DNA of 10,783 nucleotides, taken from NCBI GenBank assembly GCA_902796465.1, contig CADBPK010000047.1, positions 1 to 10,783 on the forward strand. The letters are read 5' to 3'. Of the stretch, positions 5,971 through 10,783 are shown piece by piece; position 1 is the stretch's first letter, and the number at the start of each line of letters is the position of its first letter. Position numbers and translations under genes: made by a program. Below the pieces are notes generated by a model. That model searched no databases. It was not told the origin of the DNA and worked only from the letters and a program-made list of their open reading frames with translations. The DNA is from an uncultured Erysipelotrichaceae bacterium. GTDB taxonomy: Bacteria; Bacillota_I; Bacilli_A; Erysipelotrichales; Erysipelotrichaceae.

Positions 5971-6803
5971 TTCAGGAAAGATCTGACAGCGCCGGCAGCG
6001 TGATAGCCTTCGTTGTAAAGATTTGTAATTCTTTTTTTATCTTTAAGGATCGTCTGGATCGCTGAGATATTTTCGGGAGCCAGTATCAGCAGGCGCCCCG
6101 CATCCTGCATATTGAGAGCCAGGTCGATCTCGGTGTTGTACATGTCGCTCAGTCTTTTCATCTGCTGTGCCACATCCGGATACTGACTGCCGAGCATACG
6201 CAGAAGGAACTTATCACGCTTCTGGTCCCTGCGGTAGGAAAGGGGGCGTGCTGTGATCAGGATGACTTTCTCACAGCCATCATTGAAAGCCTTCATAAAG
6301 GGCAGGGGATCCGAGATATATCCGTCATAATATGTTTTTTCGTTGATCGCATACGGCTCATTTAGGACAGGAACCGAATAGGAGGCCTTAATCGCAGACA
6401 ATCCGTCTGTTTCCGGATCCAGCATATCAAAATAATGCGGCATCCCGGTATCGGCCTCTGTAGCGAGAATATAGAAATTATTAATCTCTTTCCCGGTCTG
6501 GTCATAGGCAAACGGATATTTGGTAAACTCGCTGAATGTTTTGTCATACAGAAGATCCATATCGATCAGGTTGTTTTCCGTGCCGATATTCCGGATGTTC
6601 AGATATTCCCGGCGTGAAGCGTAATCATAGTAAAACAGATAGGATCTGCCTTTCTGTCCGGCAAAATAGGAAATCAGATTCGTGCCGCCAGAAGAACTTC
6701 CAATGCCGTAATCAAGACGGATATCATGTTCTGTCAGGTAATCCATAACACCTGCACCGAAAACACCGTTGATATTTCTGCTTACATCAATAATTCCGAT
6801 CAT
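5964..6803 (-). CDS. Patatin-like phospholipase family protein with altered oxyanion motif
   Basis: The 279-residue protein has the patatin (RssA/YjjU-like) acyl-hydrolase fold. The nucleophile elbow is GSSSG (residues 35-39, nucleophile probably S37) and the partner aspartate is in YYDGYISDP (D160, a DG[GAY] motif). The structural segment ASYSVPVLNEP (140-150) is also typical. The N-terminal strand reads IIDVSRNINGVFGAGVMD. The family normally has a glycine-rich GGGxRG there that forms the oxyanion hole, but here only the last glycine (G13) remains, followed by the expected AGV. The catalytic dyad is thus present while the oxyanion loop is eroded, so lipase activity is uncertain. AAAAGGA lies about 10 bases before the ATG. 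A terminator of the upstream ligase gene sits in the 65-base gap and no clear promoter is visible, so the gene may depend on read-through. There is no signal peptide. Confidence 0.85.
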   Translation of the reverse strand: MIGIIDVSRNINGVFGAGVMDYLTEHDIRLDYGIGSSSGGTNLISYFAGQKGRSYLFYYDYASRREYLNIRNIGTENNLIDMDLLYDKTFSEFTKYPFAYDQTGKEINNFYILATEADTGMPHYFDMLDPETDGLSAIKASYSVPVLNEPYAINEKTYYDGYISDPLPFMKAFNDGCEKVILITARPLSYRRDQKRDKFLLRMLGSQYPDVAQQMKRLSDMYNTEIDLALNMQDAGRLLILAPENISAIQTILKDKKRITNLYNEGYHAAGAVRSFLNL

Positions 6804-6832
6804 ATTCCTGGTTCCTTTTTATTATCATCTCT

Positions 6833-6862
6833 GAAAATCACCTGTCTGTAAAGGCAGGTGAT
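6833..6862 (-). terminator. Intrinsic terminator of the yerC-aminotransferase-ligase operon
   Basis: ATCACCTGTCT (6837-6847) pairs with AGGCAGGTGAT (6852-6862) around a GTAA loop, with one G-T pair in the stem. On the minus strand it is followed by TTTT. It begins six bases after the stop codon of the acyl-CoA ligase gene. Confidence 0.75.
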
Positions 6863-6868
6863 CTTTTC

Positions 6869-8503
6869 TTATGAATTGTACTGCTGTTCTACGAGCCTGT
6901 CAGTGCTGTAGCTATGACGCAGTTTCGGTTTGTCGATCTTTCCGGTCGCATTGCGGATGACATCGGCGAAGATCAGTTTGCGCGGACGTTTGTAACGCGG
7001 CAGGTCTTTGCAGAACTCATTGACTTCATCCTCGGTGAGGGTCATGCCTTCCTTGACCTGGATGATCGCTGCTGCGATTTCTCCCAGACGTTTGTCCGGA
7101 AGACCGATAACGGCAACATCATGGATCTTGCTGTGGGCAGCGAGGAAACTTTCGATCTGAACCGGATACAGGTTTTCACCGCCGGAGATGATGACATCTT
7201 TCTTTCTGTCGACCAGATAGATAAATCCGTCTTCGTCCTGACGGGCCATATCACCGGTATGCAGCCAGCCATTTTTGAGCACTTCGGCAGTTGCTTCCGG
7301 GTTCTTGTAATATTCAACCATGACGCCTTTGCCTTTGACACAGAGTTCGCCGACTTCGCCGGGTTTTACTTTATCGCCTTTTTCATCAATGATCTTCGTC
7401 TTCCAGTTGTAGCCCGGAACACCGATCGCACCAACTTTATGGATATTTTCCATTCCGAGATGCACGCAGCCTGGTCCGGTGGATTCAGATAAGCCGTAGT
7501 TTGTATCGTACTTGTGGTTCGGGAAGTATTCCAGCCAGCGCTTGATCAGGCTCGGCGGTACAGGCTGTGCACCGATATGCATCAGGCGCCACTGATCAAG
7601 ACGATAGTCTTCCTTTTTCAGCTTGCCGGAATCCAGTGCAGCAAGGATATCCTGTGCCCACGGCACCAGGAGCCAGACGATCGTGCATTCTTCATTGGAG
7701 ACAGCACTGAGAATGTTTTCCGGTGAGTTTCCTTTCAGAATGACAGCTTTGGAACCTGTATACAGCGAACCGAACCAATGCATTTTGGCACCAGTATGGT
7801 ACAGCGGCGGAATACAGAGGAAGTTGTCTTTTTTGGTGGTTTCATGATGTATTGCTTCCATCTGTGCAGACTGTGACAGCGCTTCATGCAGAAGCAGGAT
7901 CGGTTTCGGGAATCCGGTCGTGCCGGAAGAGAAATAGATGGCTGCTTCGTTTTTGTCTTCGATCAGGATCCTCGGCGCAACGGAAGACGCGTAGGAGGAG
8001 AGACGGAAATAATCTTCCGCATAGGACGGGCACTGGTCGCCGACATAGATCAAGAGAGTATTCTTCTTGATCTTGTTTGCGATATCTTCTATACGGCCGA
8101 TAAACTCCGGACCGTAGAACAGTACATCCGCATCGCTGGCTTTCAGACAGTAGTCAATTTCTTCAGCGGTAAAACGGAAGTTCAGCGGAACAGCGATCGC
8201 CCCGGATTTCAGGATACCGAAATAGATCGGCAGCCATTCCAGACAGTTCATCAGCAGGACTGCGCATTTCTGGCCGGGTCTGATTCCTTTTTCAATCAGC
8301 ATATTGGCAACACGGTTTGCCTTTTCATCAAAGACAGCCCATGTAATGGATCTTCTGTAGAAGGATGGAGAAGTCGGCTGGATCAGTTCATATTCTTTCC
8401 AGGTGACTCTCTGTTCTTCGCGGATCTGTGGGTTGATTTCAACTAATGCGACTTCTTCGCCGTATAATTTGCTGTTGCGTTCCAGCAGGTCTGTAATAGG
8501 CAT
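6869..8503 (-). CDS. AMP-dependent acyl-CoA ligase, acid substrate unknown
   Basis: This 544-residue member of the ANL adenylating family activates a carboxylic acid as acyl-AMP and then forms the CoA thioester. The core motifs are in order: P-loop SSGTTGFPK (192-200), YGLSE (336-340), NGWLHTGD (411-418), DRKKD with IISGGENLYP (432-446), and NATGKIDKPKLR with the catalytic lysine K522. Between VTWKEYEL (about 33-40) and the usual ITWAVFDEKANRVAN (about 53-67) there is a short extra segment, which I associate with a clostridial subgroup often named crotonobetaine or fatty-acid CoA ligase. The name does not fix the substrate. AAGGAG (8518-8513) precedes the ATG and overlaps the upstream stop codon by one base, so it is cotranscribed with the aminotransferase. 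Because that gene makes a 2-oxo acid, a downstream product of amino acid breakdown is a plausible substrate, by inference only. Confidence 0.93.
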   Translation of the reverse strand: MPITDLLERNSKLYGEEVALVEINPQIREEQRVTWKEYELIQPTSPSFYRRSITWAVFDEKANRVANMLIEKGIRPGQKCAVLLMNCLEWLPIYFGILKSGAIAVPLNFRFTAEEIDYCLKASDADVLFYGPEFIGRIEDIANKIKKNTLLIYVGDQCPSYAEDYFRLSSYASSVAPRILIEDKNEAAIYFSSGTTGFPKPILLLHEALSQSAQMEAIHHETTKKDNFLCIPPLYHTGAKMHWFGSLYTGSKAVILKGNSPENILSAVSNEECTIVWLLVPWAQDILAALDSGKLKKEDYRLDQWRLMHIGAQPVPPSLIKRWLEYFPNHKYDTNYGLSESTGPGCVHLGMENIHKVGAIGVPGYNWKTKIIDEKGDKVKPGEVGELCVKGKGVMVEYYKNPEATAEVLKNGWLHTGDMARQDEDGFIYLVDRKKDVIISGGENLYPVQIESFLAAHSKIHDVAVIGLPDKRLGEIAAAIIQVKEGMTLTEDEVNEFCKDLPRYKRPRKLIFADVIRNATGKIDKPKLRHSYSTDRLVEQQYNS

Positions 8504-8517
8504 GATGTTTTTCTCCT

Positions 8518-9708
8518 TTATTTATAACATGCAGCCAGCTTTTCAAATGCCGGCAGTGAACGTCTGATCATATCGGTTGATACACAGTAGGCAATGCGGA
8601 CAAAACCGGGTGTTCCGAAGCTGTCTGCCGGAACCAGGAGAAGTCCGAATTCCTTTGCCTTTTCGCTGAATGCGCCGGCATCTGCCACCGGTGATTTCAC
8701 GAAGAGGTAGAAGGCACCGTCCGGATGGATGCAGCTGAATCCCATATCCGTCAGGGCATTGTAGAGCAGGTCGCGTTTTTCCTTATATTCGTTCAGATCT
8801 GATACAAGACCCGTGCATTTTTCAATGACATGCTGCATCAGGCTCGGTGCGCACACATAACCCAGTGCTCTTCCGGCGCCGCAGACAGCAGCATATATAT
8901 CAGATGACTGATCAACAGCTTCCGGCACAAGGACATAGCCGATTCGTTCGCCCGGAAGGGCCAGGGATTTACTGTAGGAATAACATACGATCGTATTCTT
9001 ATAATAATTCGGAATGAACGGAACCTTGATGTCATCGTATACAAGTTCACGATACGGCTCATCGGTGATCATATATACCGGATGTCCGTATTCCTTTTCC
9101 TTTTCATTCAGAAGGGCAGCCAGTTTCTTTATGTTTTCTTCCGTATAGACAACACCGGAAGGATTGTTCGGTGAATTGATGATGAGTGATTTCGTATGCG
9201 GTGTGATCGCTCTTTCCAGAAGACCGAAGTCGATCTGGAATGTATCCGGATCACTGGACACTTCAACCAGTTTTGCGCCGGTCGTTTCGGTAAATACCTT
9301 ATATTCCGGGAAGTAGGGCGTGAACGCGATCACTTCGTCACCGTCCTGATACAGCGCTGTCAGAATGATCTTTAGCGATGCGGCAGCACCGCAGGTGATA
9401 TACAGGTTTTCTTTTTTAACATCGCATCCGAAGCGCTTGTTCAGATCATCTGCGATTGCCTGCCTTGTATTTGGATCTCCCTGGGCGGAAGTATATCCGT
9501 GCAGATAGATATCGTCATGTGAAGCGAGCAGTTCCCTGATCGTTTCATTTACTTTTTCAGGAGCGGGAACATTAGGGTTTCCGAGAGAGAAATCAAATAC
9601 ATGATCCGGACCGGCTTCCTTTCTCAGCTGGTTGCCGTATTCAAACAGATCCCTGATGACGGAACGGTTCGTCCCGTATTTTTTCATCTGATCATTTACT
9701 CTGTTCAT
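8518..9708 (-). CDS. Class I/II pyridoxal-phosphate aminotransferase
   Basis: This fold type I aminotransferase (AspB-like) moves the amino group of an amino acid to a 2-oxo acid using pyridoxal phosphate. Counting from the first ATG, the cofactor lysine is in SYSKSLALPGERIGY (K248). PNNPSG (181-186) holds the PLP-contacting asparagine, TDEPYRELVY (216-225) the aspartate and tyrosine, and GFVRIAY (369-375) the arginine that binds the substrate carboxylate. Length and ends are normal. Two adjacent start codons exist (9711 and 9708). The second lies 5 bases after GGAGG (9718-9714) while the first has only 2, so 9708 is preferred. The start overlaps the TGA stop of the upstream yerC-like gene, which suggests translational coupling. 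The acyl-CoA ligase follows after 14 bases. Motifs do not define the amino acid; aromatic, aspartate-like or neutral substrates are all possible. Confidence 0.94.
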   Translation of the reverse strand: MNRVNDQMKKYGTNRSVIRDLFEYGNQLRKEAGPDHVFDFSLGNPNVPAPEKVNETIRELLASHDDIYLHGYTSAQGDPNTRQAIADDLNKRFGCDVKKENLYITCGAAASLKIILTALYQDGDEVIAFTPYFPEYKVFTETTGAKLVEVSSDPDTFQIDFGLLERAITPHTKSLIINSPNNPSGVVYTEENIKKLAALLNEKEKEYGHPVYMITDEPYRELVYDDIKVPFIPNYYKNTIVCYSYSKSLALPGERIGYVLVPEAVDQSSDIYAAVCGAGRALGYVCAPSLMQHVIEKCTGLVSDLNEYKEKRDLLYNALTDMGFSCIHPDGAFYLFVKSPVADAGAFSEKAKEFGLLLVPADSFGTPGFVRIAYCVSTDMIRRSLPAFEKLAACYK

Positions 9709-10001
9709 CATTTCCTCCCGCGTATGCGCTCATACGCCATTTCTATTCCTTCTTTATCATCATTGAGCAGCCGGTTCACACGGGAAATTGTTGTCGTGGA
9801 AGCTCCGGTTACCTTACTGATTTCCTTATAAGTCTTGTTTTCTTTCAGCATCTCGCCGACCTGGAATCGCTGAGCAATGGAAAGAAGCTCATTCGGTGTG
9901 CACAGATCTTCAAACAGGGCATAGCATTCATCAACTGTTTTCAGACTGAGAAGGGCTAGAAAGAGATCTTTCACCGACTCATCGTGGATGTTGTGTTTCA
10001 T
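9708..10001 (-). CDS. yerC: YerC/TrpR-family DNA-binding repressor
   Basis: This 97-residue all-helical protein belongs to the YerC/YecD group of the TrpR superfamily. The N-terminal helices (about 8-55, with LCTPNELLSIAQRFQVGEMLKE) match the dimer core, and TYKEISKVTGASTTTISRVNRLL (57-79) is the helix-turn-helix. E. coli TrpR binds tryptophan as co-repressor, but the ligand of YerC proteins is not known to me. The frame extends to 10025. The ATG at 10001 is chosen because GGAGGA (10010-10005) lies just before it and homologues start there. It is the first gene of an operon with the aminotransferase, sharing ATGATGA at the junction. Its own promoter contains an operator-like sequence in the spacer, so autoregulation is likely. 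Confidence 0.9.
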   Translation of the reverse strand: MKHNIHDESVKDLFLALLSLKTVDECYALFEDLCTPNELLSIAQRFQVGEMLKENKTYKEISKVTGASTTTISRVNRLLNDDKEGIEMAYERIRGRK

Positions 10002-10029
10002 AATTCCTCCTGAAATACTAAACAACGGC

Positions 10030-10058
10030 AGTTTATCACACTAAAGCGATAAAGTCAA
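10030..10058 (-). promoter_or_regulatory. Predicted promoter of the yerC operon with embedded operator-like site
   Basis: The minus strand reads TTGACT (10058-10053), a spacer of exactly 17 bases, and TAAACT (10035-10030) with a TG extension. CGCTTTAGTG (10048-10039) fills the spacer, where a bound repressor would block polymerase. Confidence 0.65.
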
Positions 10059-10117
10059 ACACACAGAACATGATTTTGAAACAATGAAAAAAAGTTGAAA
10101 AATATTTGAAAAAACAC

Positions 10118-10146
10118 TTGCGTTTTCAGAAGTCACCCTTTACACT
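10118..10146 (+). promoter_or_regulatory. Possible promoter of the symporter gene
   Basis: TTGCGT (10118-10123), a 17-base spacer and TACACT (10141-10146) give a moderate match to a sigma-A promoter. A-rich DNA with three TTGAAA copies (10076, 10095, 10106) lies upstream. CTTTAG at 10145-10150 touches the -10 box. Confidence 0.45.
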
Positions 10147-10155
10147 TTAGGAAGT

Positions 10156-10173
10156 CAACGCTTTAGCGCGTTG
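10156..10173 (+). promoter_or_regulatory. Operator-like palindrome near the symporter transcription start
   Basis: CAACGC (10156-10161) and GCGTTG (10168-10173) form a perfect inverted repeat around TTTAGC. It includes CGCTTTAGCG (10159-10168), which matches 9 of 10 bases of the element in the divergent yerC promoter. It lies just after the predicted start point and could be a repressor site or a leader hairpin. Confidence 0.5.
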
Positions 10174-10212
10174 CAGTGCATCACAATTCTAAATCTGAAA
10201 GGGGATTCTATT

Positions 10213-10783
10213 ATGTTTATCAAAGTATTACTGCTCGTACTGTTTTTCGCCACAATGGTCTTCGTCGGCTTTTACTGCCGCAGAAATTCAACAGATGTCA
10301 ACGGATTTGTATTAGGGGGCAGATCCGTAGGTCCATGGATCAGTGCTTTCGCATTCGGTACATCTTATTTCTCCGCAGTTATCTTCGTAGGTTATGCAGG
10401 ACAGTTCGGGTGGAAATACGGAATCGCCTCAACCTGGATCGGTATCGGCAACGCCCTGATCGGCTCACTTCTTGCCTGGGTCATCCTCGGCAGAAGGACC
10501 AGGATCATGACGCAGCATCTCGACTGCCGCACCATGCCGCAGTTCTTCGAAAAGCGTTTTGGATCCATTTCGCTGAAGTTATCTGCTTCTATTATTACAT
10601 TTATCTTTCTGATTCCTTACACTGCCTCCCTGTACAACGGTCTTTCCCGTTTATTCGGAATGGCATTCAATATTGATTACTCCATCTGTGTTATCGTCAT
10701 GGCGATCCTGACGGCTGTATATGTCATCGTCGGCGGATACATGGCTACTGCAATCAACGATTTCATCCAGGGCATCATCATGC
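10213..10783 (+). CDS. Sodium:solute symporter, N-terminal part (cut by window edge)
   Basis: This frame is open from the ATG at 10213 to the end of the window, giving 190 residues of a membrane protein. It starts with a hydrophobic helix (residues 2-20). FVLGGRSVGPW (about 32-42) follows, then SAFAFGTSYFSAVIFVGYAGQFGWKYG (about 44-70). That LGGR-S-x-GPW and TSYFSA-x-x-F-x-G pattern is characteristic of the SSS family, where the first unwound helix helps bind sodium and substrate. Further helices lie at about 76-95, 122-140 and 156-176, with a TMPQFFEKRFGS loop (about 112-123). AAAGGGG lies 8 bases before the ATG. The gene is divergent from yerC and shares operator-like sequences with it. The substrate cannot be assigned; members carry proline, pantothenate, sugars or organic acids, among others. 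Confidence 0.9.
   Translation, partial: MFIKVLLLVLFFATMVFVGFYCRRNSTDVNGFVLGGRSVGPWISAFAFGTSYFSAVIFVGYAGQFGWKYGIASTWIGIGNALIGSLLAWVILGRRTRIMTQHLDCRTMPQFFEKRFGSISLKLSASIITFIFLIPYTASLYNGLSRLFGMAFNIDYSICVIVMAILTAVYVIVGGYMATAINDFIQGIIM

Noticed and set aside
6914..7492. A 192-codon plus-strand open frame over the acyl-CoA ligase
   Set aside because: It is antisense to the conserved C-terminal ligase motifs and has no supporting features.
7904..7932. Ligase P-loop reading GTTGFPKP rather than the common PKG
   Set aside because: It still fits the AMP-binding signature, and the residue after the lysine varies in related ligases, so it is not taken as a sign of lost activity.
10176..10676. A 166-codon plus-strand open frame over the symporter start
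   Set aside because: The translation is arginine-rich and out of frame with the symporter, whose frame has clear SSS-family motifs, membrane helices and a ribosome binding site.
1..10783. CRISPR arrays, tRNA or rRNA genes, prophage genes, toxin-antitoxin pairs
   Set aside because: I found no regularly spaced repeats, no tRNA-like fold with a recognisable T-loop sequence, and no such protein families in either strand.

Overview
The window looks like chromosomal DNA of a low-to-moderate GC Gram-positive bacterium of the Bacillota. The evidence is strong AGGAGG-type ribosome binding sites, a T-box riboswitch on an aminoacyl-tRNA synthetase gene, an Spx regulator, a RecD2 (YrrC-type) helicase without RecBC, and a YerC-type TrpR-family repressor. 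Erysipelotrichales or a nearby clostridial group is a reasonable guess, but the sequence alone does not settle it.

Left part, 1-1360. The first ~86 bases look like the right end of an IS200/IS605-family element with tnpB to the left of the window: a strong hairpin followed by a GGGAG...ATGTCA end. If so, they are also the 3' scaffold of a TnpB-associated omega RNA. This end abuts the stop codon of trpS (tryptophanyl-tRNA synthetase, minus strand). A tryptophan-type T-box leader (about 1095-1278) and a sigma-A-like promoter precede trpS. The same 290-base gap holds the divergent spx promoter.

Middle part, 1363-5970. A plus-strand series runs spx (with an unusual cysteine-rich tail), mnmA (tRNA 2-thiouridylase), recD2 and a short nitrilase-superfamily hydrolase. 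An intrinsic terminator overlaps the end of spx just before mnmA. mnmA and recD2 overlap by 11 bases. A bidirectional terminator ends this series and also serves the convergent patatin-like gene.

Right part, 5964-10783. On the minus strand are a patatin-like hydrolase with an eroded glycine-rich motif and, upstream of it, a tight three-gene operon. That operon is yerC-like regulator -> class I aminotransferase -> AMP-dependent acyl-CoA ligase, with its own promoter and terminator. Divergent from it starts a sodium:solute symporter, cut by the window edge. Both divergent promoters carry the same CGCTTTAG(C/T)G element, in the -10/-35 spacer of one and near the predicted transcription start of the other. 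This suggests that the TrpR-like protein, or another regulator, controls both uptake and catabolism of one substrate, possibly an amino acid.

Most of the window is ordinary housekeeping DNA. The parts most worth a second look are the omega-RNA/trpS junction, the shared operator-like repeats with the module they flank, and three proteins whose key motifs deviate from their families (Spx tail, nitrilase lysine position, patatin oxyanion loop).
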